DNA of 64,000 bases from Copromyces sp. CBS 386.78 (taxonomy: Eukaryota; Ascomycota; Sordariomycetes; Sordariales; Sordariaceae), in assembly GCA_030685235.1 (NCBI GenBank), contig MU839138.1:217189-281188 (forward strand). Reading direction: 5' to 3'. The stretch's first letter is position 1; each line of letters starts with the position of its first letter. This document shows positions 35,027 to 45,785 of this stretch, in pieces. Position numbers and translations under genes: made by a program. The notes below the pieces were generated by a model. That model searched no databases, was not told where the DNA came from, and saw nothing but the letters and a program-made list of their open reading frames with translations.

Positions 35027-36226
35027 TGTGTCTTTTTTGTATGCGAATTATGGGTTGTCGATGGGTTGGGTCTTATAGAGCCGATTTGTTGGATTCGAGG
35101 AGAAGAGCTCCTTGGGGGTATCACTCGCTGGCTTCAAAAGACACAAAACAGTACAGAAGAAAGACAGAAAAGGTTCGTGAAGGGAAGATGAACAGTTATG
35201 AAGAGAGAAAAGAACCCAATGGCTAAAAAGGTGGCATGACAGAGCCCTAGATAAGTTTAGCAATAGAATATCACTTCATCCGGAGGAACCTTGAAGGTCC
35301 ATTCTAGCGGGGTGACGTATAAGAATTGGAGTCCCGGCATGAACATCATGGCGGGTATAGCGGGGAATCAGCGGTCCAGACGCCAGCGTATCCTAGCTGT
35401 GCCAGGGGGAATGGTAGAGGGGCAGCAAGCCGCGAGCGGTAGCGGACTGGGGCTCTCTCCTATTTAGCCTGAATGGGACTTTGGCCAATCACATGTTGTT
35501 GACAATTCAGGGGTGAGCTTGGAGCTGTATCGAGGCCTTAACAACCTCCATGTGAGAACTTCATCTTGACGTTTTCGTTGGCCATGGTTTAGTGATACTT
35601 CGTGGCCCATGTTTTTGTGACGTTGCTAATACAGATCATCTCGTCGCTTAAAAGTGAAGGCCTGACTGTCACTTACTCATGAAGGAGAGCGTGAACGAAA
35701 AGCCCATGCATGGGCTGGAAGCTCAACCCTCTTTATCCCTAACAACTACCACCCCCGAATCCAAGTCGAAGAGAGGTCACCAATATTCAAGCGGAAAGTG
35801 AACGACGTGAATTATATCTTAGGGTGAATGCAAAGTAAAGTGTCTTGCTCGTCGTCTGGGTACGATATACGATCCCAACTACGATTATACAATGAAAGTA
35901 ACGTTAGCGTTTAACCATTATTAACGAAAGAATCGCTTGCTTGCTTGCTTGTTCTCCTCGCGTTTTCCACATAGACCAACTCACGTTGAACCGAGTGAGA
36001 GGAGTCGACCAGGAGTGTATAAAACAATCATATCCGTTTCACCACCAAGCAAGTCGGTAACAGTTGAACTTCCATCACCGTATAAATATCCTCAGAGGCC
36101 GTCGACAACCGCGTAAGCAGGACTCCTTCGCCAACAACTACCATCCCCCTATCAGTCCACTAACCCAAGACAATACTGCTAAAAATAACACACTCCCCTC
36201 CTTCCCCTATAAGCACCGCTAACCAC
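35027..36226. other. Intergenic region between xylulokinase and DCP2
   Basis: The left part is the xylulokinase promoter and the right part the DCP2 3' region. A short (CTTG)n run occurs near 35937-35952. No open frame is supportable. Confidence 0.6.
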
Positions 36227-39035
36227 CTAACCCTGACGAGGGCCCGGGATATTCTTCAGATACGACAGCAAGAAGTTGCGATCAGTCGGCGAAATAGGCG
36301 CCTGGCTACCGCCACTCGAAGTCGGCCTGCTACCATGATCATGACCCTGAGGCACAGCAAGCTCACCACCGCTCGTGGAAGCAAACGAAGGTACCCTAGA
36401 CCTCGCCTGCGCCAACATGACGGGCTCTGCCTTCATCTTCAACTTCTCCTCGACATGCCTCGATCCCATCGACCCCGCCGGTGAAGGCTGCGAGAAGCTC
36501 ACAGGGGAAGATGGCTGGACTTTGCCAAAGAGCTCGAGCAGCTTGTTTCTCTGCTCGGGGTTGGGGTTGGGACTAGCACCCCTGTGGCGCTGTTGATGTT
36601 GCTGGAGCACATTGGGAGCTTGCGAAGGTTGGTTCTGGTATTGCTGGAACGAAGGCGCAACGTGGGCGGCCAGAGGAGACCGATCCTGGTTGTATGGCTG
36701 GCCAGCGGTGGCGGCAAGATTGGCTACGGGCGACTTGTTGCCCCTGGCCTCGGCTTGTTGCCTTAGAAGACGATCTTTGGCAGATGGCAAGTTGGGATAG
36801 ACCGAGTTCTTGAGATCTTGCAAAACGGTGCTTGCGGGAACAGCGTAGCTGCGCAGTTGCGCAGGCGTGAGCTCCTGAGCGTCTTGATGCTTGGGCCGGG
36901 CCAGGATCTGAGGTCTATATGGTAGGGTCTGCTCGGCGTTGGTAGGAACAGGTTCTGCGTTAGCATCTGCCGTGAAACCTGCCCCATGAGCAAATGGTCC
37001 AACATTATATTGACTGCCAGAATCCGGCCTGGTGGCTAAGTCAGACCGGCCTGCAGTGTGCAGTTTAGGCGCCATGTCGCTGCCGGATGGCGAGGCCGGT
37101 ACTGTCTTCTTGAAAATGTCCAGCAAGGCATTTCGATGCGAGTCCGCAGGCTGGATAGGCCTAGGAGCAGCACCCGTAGGAAACCCTGCCGGTCCATGAT
37201 GCGGCACAGAATTTACTGAAGGTGATTGAGTGACTTGAGGCGCATGTTGCCCATAGTATTGTCCAGCAGGACTAGGCTGTTGGCCATGCTCCCAATTACC
37301 GGGAGGCTGCTGTCGAGGTTGATCTGCCATCTGAGGATGGATATTCTCCTGGGTATTGACAACAGGGCCCCGGCCATCGGCAGAACGCACACTACCGCCT
37401 TTGAAGACGTTTAGGAGAGACTGCGCCTGATTCGACAGCTGAGGAGGATGCGGGTTCGACGTCATCTGCCCTTGCGTAGGATCCCGCCTACTGTGTTCTA
37501 AGAACGCCTTCAGACTGGCTTGAAGAGGCTGCTGATGCTTCTGACCCGTAGTGTCTGGAAGGTTTGGTGTTGCCACTCCCAAGATCCCCCTAGTAAGCAT
37601 GGACTGCTGAACTTGGGGCGGCAGAGGCTGTGGGTGTAGAAGAACAGGCTCCTTTCTCTGGGGAGGTGGCGCATTCATATACTGATTTTGCCCGTAGCCA
37701 TAACCCGGAAGAGGCGGTTGCGGCTGGTTATAATATCCAGCATTGGGGTTATGGCTGGCCTGTGGAGGAAGTGGAATATTAGGCGGAGGCTGGAAGCTCG
37801 GAACAGGCAAACGTTGAGCAATATGATGATGATGCGGAGTTTCTGGCTCTGGAGGATTCTGGTAAGTCAGGTCTAGAGGCGTATGGGGGACATGATGGCG
37901 ATTCGCTTGGGCCTGCTGAGGCGCCTCGGTCTCACTCTTCTTCAGGAGTGCCATCAACGCCCCGCCCTTATCCGTAGTCGAGGCAGCGGCGTGCATGCCC
38001 ACTGGCGGTTGCGGATCGACGGTCGAACCCTGAACCGACAGCAACCGTCGGAGCTCACGGTTAGCTCCCTCCAAAGTGTCCTTTGATGAAGTTGCTGGTA
38101 CCTCGCCCATCGTTTCAGTCTGGGTCCCCAAGTCATCTTCGGTCAGGGGTTCCTCCAGCTGTGCAGCAGCGAAAAGAGGATTCTGTCCAGCCCTGACCGC
38201 ATCCTTCTTCTTCTGCTGGGCCACCCACTTCTTAAGCTGCCCCAAAAACGGTGCTACCATATAAAACTTATTGGCATTCGCTGCTGCGGCGGCGGCGTCC
38301 TGTTCCTGAATGCCTTTCTTTTTAAACGAGGGAAGATCAGAGAGCCTGTACCACTCCACTTTGCTGATCTCCTTCCTGGTTTTGGGCTGGAAAACCGTGT
38401 CCATAGGAACATTGCGAAACACGTACAGTCTTATCTGTTGATTCTTAATGTTGACGTCGATGGGCTTCATATCCTCCGGTTTTGGAACAAGACCTGCTTC
38501 TCGGATATCCAAACCGGTCTCTTCATAAACTTCGCGTATAGCGCAATCCAAATCATCCTCGTCCTTGTTGATTTTACCTCGGGGAAAGCTCCAATTGGCA
38601 TTCTTCTTCCAGCCCTTGACGAGAACGCAATGGTCCATGGCTTCATTCAGCAGAATGGCGCCGCGGACAGGGATTCGGGTCTTGTATTGCATGAACCGTT
38701 CGAAGGCCTGCGTGTGTTCTCCGACGGTAAAGGTCGAGAGGAGCGGACAGTGGGCGAAGATGCGCAAGCAAAAGGTCCGGAGGGACATTGGCGGTAACTT
38801 GGCGTCCAAAGGACGGATAAAATCCTCGTAAAACCATTGTGCCTCTTCAACTTGGAAGCAAATGCGCTCGACGGATCTAAGATCCTCTTGGGGAAGGTTG
38901 ATGATGAAGCGAACGCAGAGGTCGTCCAACCCTAAGCAGAGGTATTAGCTGTTGACTGCCTCGAGGCCCGGCAAGGATAGCCAGAAAACGGAAAGGGGAC
39001 GGACAATCTTCGAGTTTCAGCTGTGATTCGGTCAT
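36227..39035 (-). CDS. DCP2: mRNA-decapping enzyme subunit Dcp2 (Nudix hydrolase)
   Basis: Two exons on the minus strand (39035-39005 and 38931-36227) give 911 residues. Dcp2 removes the m7GDP cap in cytoplasmic mRNA decay and concentrates in P-bodies. Box A covers residues 1-95 (LDDLCVRFIINLPQEDLRS). The Nudix domain follows (PVRGAILLNE, GWKKNANWSFPRGK) with the 23-residue Nudix box at 129-151; its core REVYEETG keeps the metal-binding glutamates. Box B ends near 245 (FLGQLKKWVAQQKKK). The remaining 660 residues are disordered, rich in Gln, Pro and Asn, and contain repeated short leucine motifs (LLDIFKKT, LLELFGKV, LLNVFKGG). Exon 1 is required because it completes ...LEDWLDDLCVRF. The donor is GTCCGT, a weaker but acceptable site. 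Confidence 0.97.
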
Positions 39036-40596
39036 ATTGGGATGTATCTGACATTCGAAGCATATCCACAAGTATCAAGATGTCGGGAAATGAGGCTAGG
39101 CGCGTAGCTCAAGCTATGCCGTCGTACACCGTCGTCTGATGGACGAAGCTGAACGGGGGCCGAGCGGTAGCAGTAGCGGTAACGGCAAGGTGGTGGTGTG
39201 GTGCGGTGCGGTGCGGTTGCGGTGCGGAATGTTTATCGAGGAGGTAGGGTTCAGAATGCCCGTGAGGATGATGTGTCGGGAAGAACGGTCTGGAGGGGGA
39301 ACAGGGAAGTGTCGGGTCCAATATGTGGAAGGACGGGAGTGACGTGGTAATGTTATCGCAATGGCGTCCGCGTTCGAAGTCGGAGGTCCCAAGGCGATGT
39401 AGTGTGGTACTGGTGTGTGTTGGCGAGAAGACCTCTGGTGTTGAGGATTTAAGGATGCAGTGGCGGGAATGGAAGAGGGGAAGCTTCCAAGCTCGCCTGT
39501 GTTGTTCGGAGTCTTCAGTCGCACAACAAGACCGGTCGGTTGGTAGGTTGAAGTCGGATGAGAGGGGCAGATTGGGCTTGGGCGTTGCTTCTTGCGCCTT
39601 GAGCTAAGGTGCTGCAATAGTGCAGGGTAGGGGAGAGCTGTCTCGGACGGAACGGTGCTATCAGCTGAGATGATAGGAGCGATGGTTGGCTCTTGGATTG
39701 GCTGGAGGTCGCAGAGACGGGCAGTGATGGAATGAATTGGGCGGTCGGGCGGCTGCCGGTCAGTGGGATTGCCCACGATGCGCTGGCCGTCACGACTGAG
39801 CCTTCTCCACCTGTAGCAGACATTCTAGCCACAATCCACTATACATGGCACGGTTGACCTCCAGCACAGTTTCATCCTGGATCCTCTGTCAATGCATCTA
39901 GAACTGTGGCGCAAGATGGCGACTTTGGATGCCGAAGCCATTTCGAACACGCTTGAGAATCGGGATGAGCCTTTTTCTTGTTGGGCACGAGTCCCGCTCC
40001 CATGGCAGCTGACAGCTCGTGTGGTAGTACCTGGATGATCATCCTATTGGTGAAAAAGTGGAGGCAGGACACAGCCCGGAGGGAGCACGCATCATTCGCC
40101 CAAAGGCAGGGAGGGAGGGCTCCCGTCTTGGTGTGTCGCTTGTTCACACTTCCGCCGTGGAGGAAAGGACGTCATCGCCAAAACAGGAAACAGGCACTAA
40201 ACAGGCGCGCATGCATTCACGGAGCAGATGACCCGGCTGTGTCCCTGGAACAACGTAGATAAAGCCAAGAGGCTCCCACGATAACTGTATCGTCCTTCCG
40301 CTTTCTTGGACTTTGAGTGTCGGTTTTATCTTGCACCCAAAGACGAGTCGCATTGCGCTTCCTCGAGCGGCATTCGTTGCGATATCCGCCCAAGCGCCAG
40401 ACGTGAAACCGACAAAGGAGGCGCCCTGACCAATCCACCCACCAGAGCCAAACGATAGTGCCAAAGGCTTATAGAACAAGGATTAGAATTCGATAAAAAC
40501 GTTCCCGGGCGCAGTTATTCTTCGACACTAACGGGTTAAAATCTTTTTGACTCGAAATCAAGCATTTCTGCAACTTCAACGGAGTTGACAGCCATC
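39036..40596. other. Divergent intergenic region between DCP2 and the DUF4112 gene
   Basis: This 1.56 kb gap holds both promoters. A GTGCG pentanucleotide run lies at 39199-39227. A 220-residue minus-strand open frame (39114-39776) is Pro/Ser/Thr-rich with no conserved motif and is treated as chance. Confidence 0.55.
39199..39227. repeat. (GTGCG)n pentanucleotide run in the DCP2 upstream region
   Basis: Three perfect GTGCG units are followed by two interrupted ones. The same pentamer, three units, occurs at 50581-50595 downstream of OAC1. Confidence 0.8.
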
Positions 40597-41563
40597 ATGA
40601 ACGTCCTCATATCAATACTGGGCAAGAGAGCCCTCAAGAATCTCGACACCGACAAGATCAAGCCCAACTCTGACGTAGGTCTTGGAGTGGAAACTCGATC
40701 AATGGGGGAAAACCCATGCACGCATTTTACTGACATTGCAACTTGACAGAATCCATACGAAGAACGAGTGCCAGTTTACAAAAATGGCCAGGTCGTCAAG
40801 TACAGAACCCAAGAGCGTCCCATCCCGGTCGAATTATCATCGAACGACCAGGCAATCTTGAAAAAGGTGCGGAAGAGGGCTTACTCGTGGGACCAGGGCT
40901 TCAGGTTCTGCTGTTTTCCCGTCCGGTTTGGCTGGTCCTTCTTCATTGGCTTGATTCCTGTGTAAGTGACCGCAAACCTACCTACTTCTCATGCGCCATG
41001 TAACTGACACCACTTTTCTCAGCATTGGTGACTTTGCGGACGCCCTCATGGCCTTGTGGCTGGTAAAGAAGGCTTCCAAGATCGACGGTGGTCTACCGGC
41101 AACCCTTTACGCGAAAATGATCTCCAACATCGTGTTCGACTTTGCGATCGGTCTAATTCCCATCGTTGGTGACATCATCGATGCAGTCTATCGAGCGAAC
41201 ACACGAAATGCCTGGCTGCTCCACGTATACTTGATGGCGAAGGCGGAAGCGGTCAGGAACGGGAAAGTCTCAGATCCGGAGACCGGCGAAACCATTCACT
41301 TGACAGGACACAATTCCGGTCACGGTGTGCTCCAGCCCTCAACCCGACCCGCTCAGTCGAAGACGTCTGCACCAGAAGCGACACACGGCCGGGGATGGGG
41401 CTGGAACCGCGGTGGTGGTGGTGGAAGAACGGCTGAACCAGATCTGGAGTCCGGGATTGTGGAGGTTCGGCCGGAGCGGGAGCTGCGGGACAACCACGGC
41501 GGCGGTCGGGGTGATGGCCGGGGTGGGTCTACAAGGGACCCCCGAAGTCATGGCCGGAGATAA
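40597..41563 (+). CDS. DUF4112 membrane protein
   Basis: Three exons (40597-40674, 40750-40961, 41023-41563) give 276 residues. A DUF4112 domain occupies about residues 70-185: WSFFIGLIPVIGDFADALMA and DFAIGLIPIVGDIIDAVYRAN are its two hydrophobic GxIPxxGDxxD repeats, which probably sit in or against a membrane, joined by WLVKKASKIDGGLP. The tail from about 205 is hydrophilic and Gly/Arg-rich (GWGWNRGGGGG, then RDNHGGGRGDGRGG). The family is widespread in fungi and bacteria and has no established function. Both introns have clean signals; the first exon is fixed by the only ATG in frame. Divergent from DCP2. Confidence 0.9.
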
Positions 41564-42608
41564 AGTGGTTTTGGTGGGTCCAACACGAGAGAGGACGCGG
41601 TCTCGACACTTGACGTGTGCGATGTGGGGAAGTTTGAGATTCGGAGCTGCGAGGTTGAAGACCTTTTGAGGTCGCATGCTGAAGGATTAATGAACAATGA
41701 CGACACGAATTCTTTCTCCAAGAACACCAAGATGGAGATGTTGAAAGCAAGCAAGACGCGTGGAGGAACGCCTATCTAATTTTTTGTCACTTACATAATA
41801 CCCCCGTACTTCAATAGTAATTATGGCTTTTACCAACGTTCAGTTCGAGTGAAAGTGGCAACAGATGGCCAACATCTTAGCTTTTCAAAGGTCTTATACA
41901 ATCCCCCGACCTGGGCTGGGGCGAATGTGACACTTTGAAAGATGCGGACTCATCGGACCGATCTCAACCCGGCGCCTCAAGCCGATCATCTAAGAAAGAC
42001 GAGTTCAAGATGTTCGTCATTCAGTGGCGACTGGTTTCTAGCGTACTGCCATCACGTTCGAACTGGCGTGTCGGGTCATCCCATAATTTCCAGACAAAGG
42101 GCGCAACGATGCTGGAGTATCATATGGAACTATGGAAGCTCCTGGAGGGGTGAGTGGTGGATCGGATGTCTGGAGTCCAAGACCATTATGAACCAATTGA
42201 CGGGCGTGTGACGATCTGATAAGAGAAAAACGCAGGCATGACGGCCTGACGATGGCTCGGATGGAAACGAGGGAGGACGCGGCATGTTGCTCGAGTGTGG
42301 ATTCGATCATGTAATTGGGTGCTTGGAATGCTGTCTCAATGCTGACGGAGCAAGTCGTAACAAGTTGTAAATCGGAAAAAGGCGAGAAATACCGATGGCA
42401 ATGGAACATGGAAGGTTTCGTCTCTTGAAGCCCTCTTTTTACACGGCGCATGCAGGGGAGGCTCGTCTGGCATCTGCGGCCACGGAGGGGAAAACGCTAC
42501 GCTGTGCAGGGGCGTCTGTGCCTGAGGTCCTGTTGTGTCACTGTTTGGAAGGGGAAAAGACACGGCAAAGCCCAGGAGCTGGACGCGCTCCAGGGCGTTA
42601 GAAGTAGA

Positions 42609-42614
42609 ACGCGT
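42609..42614. promoter_or_regulatory. ACGCGT (MCB / MBF-type) site upstream of RNR small subunit
   Basis: A perfect ACGCGT lies 306 bases upstream of the ATG. MBF-type factors bind this motif in G1/S genes of yeasts. A hexamer is expected by chance about 15 times in 64 kb, so alone it is weak. Confidence 0.4.
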
Positions 42615-42645
42615 ATCCTGGAGTCCCGTCCTGACGCGAAGATTT

Positions 42646-42664
42646 GTTGCCAGTGTGGGTTGCC
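42646..42664 (+). promoter_or_regulatory. Direct repeat of GTTGCC (RFX/Crt1 X-box half-sites)
   Basis: GTTGCCAG occurs at 42646-42653 and again at 42659-42666, with starts 13 bases apart. GTTGCC is the half-site of the RFX X-box that controls damage-inducible RNR genes in yeast through Crt1. The arrangement is tandem, not the usual inverted pair. Confidence 0.4.
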
Positions 42665-42919
42665 AGGTGGGTGCCTCTCGCGGCCTCGCCCGTTCAGGTT
42701 CTTCTGGTGTGGGCACCACGTGCGGACGTGCTCCAGTACTTAAACCTTCAAAATCACGAACCCGTCTTGTTCTCCTCCCCGTCTTTGTCCAAACCACTTC
42801 TCTGACGCAACCCATTTTATATCTGCTTTTTTGACCAATCCGTTTTACGTCGTCGTCCTTCGCAACGCTTGGTTCTGTGTCACTTCCAACTGCATCTCAT
42901 CTCTTCGTCTTAGTTCACA

Positions 42920-44370
42920 ATGTCTATCCAGGCCAGTCCCTCCAAGCAGGTCGGTACTTACTTTCCACTTACCCTACCTTACATCTACATAAACAACCCC
43001 GCGACGCGACCTGCAACCACTACTCCCAACTCTTACCACCGCATCAACGCACATATCCGCCACCATGACTGTAACTGACACGAGCACTACACAGGTTACC
43101 TCTGGTATCCAGAACCTCAACATGGACTCTCCCGCCAAGACTCTCGACTTCGGTGCCACCGACAAGGAGAACAAGCCCTTCGACGCGGACCTTGCTAAGC
43201 TCGAGGCCGAGATCGATGCTGAACACAACGCGAACAAGAAGGCCTCCGAGGCCAAGAAGATCGCCCCTACCCTCAAGCCTGAGGAAGCCGCGGAGCCCCT
43301 CCTTACTGAGAACCCTCAACGCTTCGTTCTCTTCCCCATCAAGTACCATGAGGTACGTCACGCGTCCCAAGACCTCCCATAACGCGTCAAGTGGTTCACG
43401 GGCTAATTGGATATCCACACAACAGATCTGGCAAATGTACAAAAAGGCCGAGGCTTCCTTCTGGACCGCCGAGGAGATTGATCTCTCCAAGGATCTCCAC
43501 GACTGGAACAACAGATTGAGCGACGACGAAAGGTTCTTCGTGTCCCATATTCTCGCCTTCTTCGCCGCCTCCGATGGTATCGTCAACGAGAACCTTGTCG
43601 AGCGCTTCAGCGGTGAGGTCCAGATCCCTGAGGCTCGCTGCTTCTACGGTTTCCAGATCATGATGGAGAACATCCACTCCGAGACCTACTCCCTCCTCAT
43701 CGACACTTACATCAAGGAGCCCTCGCAGAGGACTTACCTCTTCAACGCTATTGACACTATCCCTTGCATCCGCAAGAAGGCTGACTGGGCTCTTCGCTGG
43801 ATTACCGACAAGAGCTCCACCTTTGCCCAGCGTCTCGTTGCCTTTGCTGCCGTCGAGGGTATCTTTTTCAGCGGTGCTTTTGCCTCCATCTTCTGGCTCA
43901 AGAAGCGTGGTCTCATGCCCGGTCTCACCTTCTCCAACGAGCTCATCTCCCGTGATGAGGGTCTCCACACCGACTTCGCCTGCCTTCTGTTCTCTCATCT
44001 CAACAACCGCCCCAGCAAGCAGCTGATCCAGGACATCATTGTCGATGCCGTCAGGATTGAGCAGGAGTTCCTCACTGAGGCCCTCCCTTGCGCCCTTCTC
44101 GGCATGAACGCCGACCTCATGAAGCAGTACATTGAGTTCGTCGCCGATCGTCTCCTTGTCGCCCTCGGTAACGAGAAGGTCTACAGGTCGACCAACCCCT
44201 TCGACTTCATGGAGAACATTTCTCTCGGCGGCAAGACCAACTTCTTCGAGAAGCGTGTTGCCGACTACCAGAAGGCTGGTGTCATGAACAGCACCAAGAA
44301 GGTCGACCCTGACGCGGAGGTGGTCAGGAACGAGAACGGCGGTGACTTCACCTTCGATGAGGACTTCTAA
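42920..44370 (+). CDS. RNR2: Ribonucleoside-diphosphate reductase small subunit (class Ia R2)
   Basis: Three exons (42920-42949, 43095-43352, 43426-44370) give 410 residues. R2 carries the di-iron tyrosyl radical that starts reduction of NDPs to dNDPs. All ligands are visible: Asp146 (AASDGIV), Glu177 and His180 (ENIHSE), Glu240 (VEGIFF), Glu274 and His277 (DEGLHTDF), and the radical Tyr184 (ETYSLL). The C-terminus DFTFDEDF is the acidic aromatic peptide that docks on R1. The first exon encodes only [10 protein letters not shown]. Codon use is strongly C-ending, as expected for high expression. Intron 2 (43353-43425) holds two ACGCGT motifs 22 bases apart, and the promoter has further candidate sites. 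It is the active type, not the degenerate Rnr4 type, because no ligand is replaced. Confidence 0.98.
43360..43387. promoter_or_regulatory. Two ACGCGT motifs inside RNR2 intron 2
   Basis: ACGCGT occurs at 43360-43365 and 43382-43387 in a 73-base intron. The 22-base spacing is about two helical turns. An intronic cell-cycle element is an inference. Confidence 0.45.
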
Positions 44371-45109
44371 ACGTTGTCCTTGCCGTTCCCCGTTCCCTTT
44401 TGCCATGCCTCGTTATGACTTTGTTTCCTTAATACCCCCCACCGTACTGTACCCTTCCGTTCTGATCTCACACAGTACACTCTAGCATGGGCATGATTAG
44501 CAACTTGCTTATCAATTACCTGTTGGAGATGTTTGCCTGTGTTGGATACAAAATCTTTGCCGCCATCAGCAACACACATCAAAAGGGCGAGCGAGTTCAA
44601 TGTTTTTCATCTTTTTATCATCAAGCACATGGGCGGAGTTACAGGCGTTTTTAGGTCTCAAGATCATGTGTTGACTTGATCAAGCCCTCTTGTACATACA
44701 CAACTGGGTTGCAACTTAAATGAGAAGATGGTTGACTAAGTATTGATAAACAAAAAGAGAGAAGAAGCTTCTAGGCAGTAGCTTTTTCATGTATGGGTAG
44801 AGCTTGGTCTCTGCGTCCCACATAGGAATTGAGTTTATGGACATCAGCGAACTTGCCTGTGATTGATGTACATTGAAGTGACCATGACCCTGAAGTCACT
44901 ATCCCTCCCGATGATGTAGACTTCACTGCCCAAAGGATATGTACCCTTCACTTCTTGAGATATCTAAATAGAAGATGAATGTTAAACACTTGCTTTATTT
45001 CACTCTTACATCTCCATATTATCATTGTATTTCCTTTTTCAACTCCCCGATCTCCTATCTCCAGCCCTTCCTCACGCACCCCTACCAATCCCACTGCCTC
45101 CCATCTCAT
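44371..45109. other. 3' regions of convergent RNR2 and SRP21 genes
   Basis: AT-richer sequence with no open frame of note. The transcripts of the two convergent genes end here. Confidence 0.6.
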
Positions 45110-45785
45110 TTACCTCTTCCCCTTCTTCTTCTTCTTTCCCTGTCCACCACCTCCCGCCGCACCTCCCGCCGCAGGCGTGCTCGCACCCCCAGCCGGAGTC
45201 GCAGTCCCACTAACCTCCCCCTTGGCCTCCTCAGCAGCCTCACCCATCACCACATCCGCTGCTTGAGAAGCCTCCTTAGCCTCATCAACAGGCAACGCAG
45301 CCATCCTCCTCCCAAGCTGTCCCAGCATCTGAATCAAACGACCCACCTCCGCGGCTTTGGAGGTCTTGTATTTCAGGCATACCCCCGAGTGGGGGTCGAA
45401 GGTCTTCAGCACCAAGTGACCCCTCGGTGGTTTTTGGGTCGCGGTAGAAGTGGCATCTGTCGACTCTGTGGTCGGGGCGGCGGGAGCGGGGGTGGACTTA
45501 GTGGTAGACTTGGTGTTAGACTTGGAGGTGGTTGACTTGCTGGCGGATTCTTTCGCGCGGCGAGCTTCCTTTGCTGCGAGCTTCTCGGCTTTGGAAGGGC
45601 GGATGGCGGGGCGAAGGGAGTAGGAGGTTGTTACTCTGGTCTGTTGGAGTTTAGATGTTAGGATTGGGTTACTGCTAGGGGTGGATGGATGGGAGAGGAG
45701 GGGGGGGACATACAGTTTGAGGCCTAGCCTGCAACAGCAAGGCCGACTGGTGAAGCCAGTCCTCTGACTTTTCGTAGTATGGCAT
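45110..45785 (-). CDS. SRP21: Signal recognition particle subunit SRP9/SRP21
   Basis: Two exons on the minus strand (45785-45714, 45640-45110) give 200 residues. The SRP9-21 fold is recognisable: MPYYEKSEDWLHQSALLLQA, then TRVTTSYSLRP, then after a Lys/Ala/Ser/Thr-rich insertion of about 60 residues LVLKTFDPHSGVCLKYKTSK and EVGRLIQMLGQLGRRMA. With SRP14 it forms the Alu domain of the SRP, which slows translation of secretory proteins. The end is Ala/Gly-rich with a basic GQGKKKKKGKR tail, common in RNA-binding SRP subunits. Yeast Srp21 has a comparable but different insertion. The intron (45713-45641) has GTATGT, CTAAC and CAG signals. Confidence 0.9.

Larger units (their letters stand above)
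41564..42919. other. Intergenic region with the RNR small-subunit promoter
   Basis: The left half is the 3' region of the DUF4112 gene. The right half is the promoter of the RNR gene and contains a candidate MCB site and two RFX-like half-sites, listed separately. Short open frames here are not conserved. Confidence 0.6.

Noticed and set aside
39114..39776. 220-codon minus-strand open frame upstream of DCP2
   Set aside because: Pro/Ser/Thr-rich with no motif, located where the DCP2 promoter should be, and crossed by a pentanucleotide repeat.
43153..44370. 405-codon plus-strand frame starting at 43153
   Set aside because: Its first part is out of frame with exon 2 of RNR2 and reads through intron 2; only the part from 43426 is the real protein.
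43396..44406. 336-codon minus-strand open frame over RNR2
   Set aside because: It mirrors the strongly C-ending codons of RNR2 on the other strand and has no domain; an antisense shadow.
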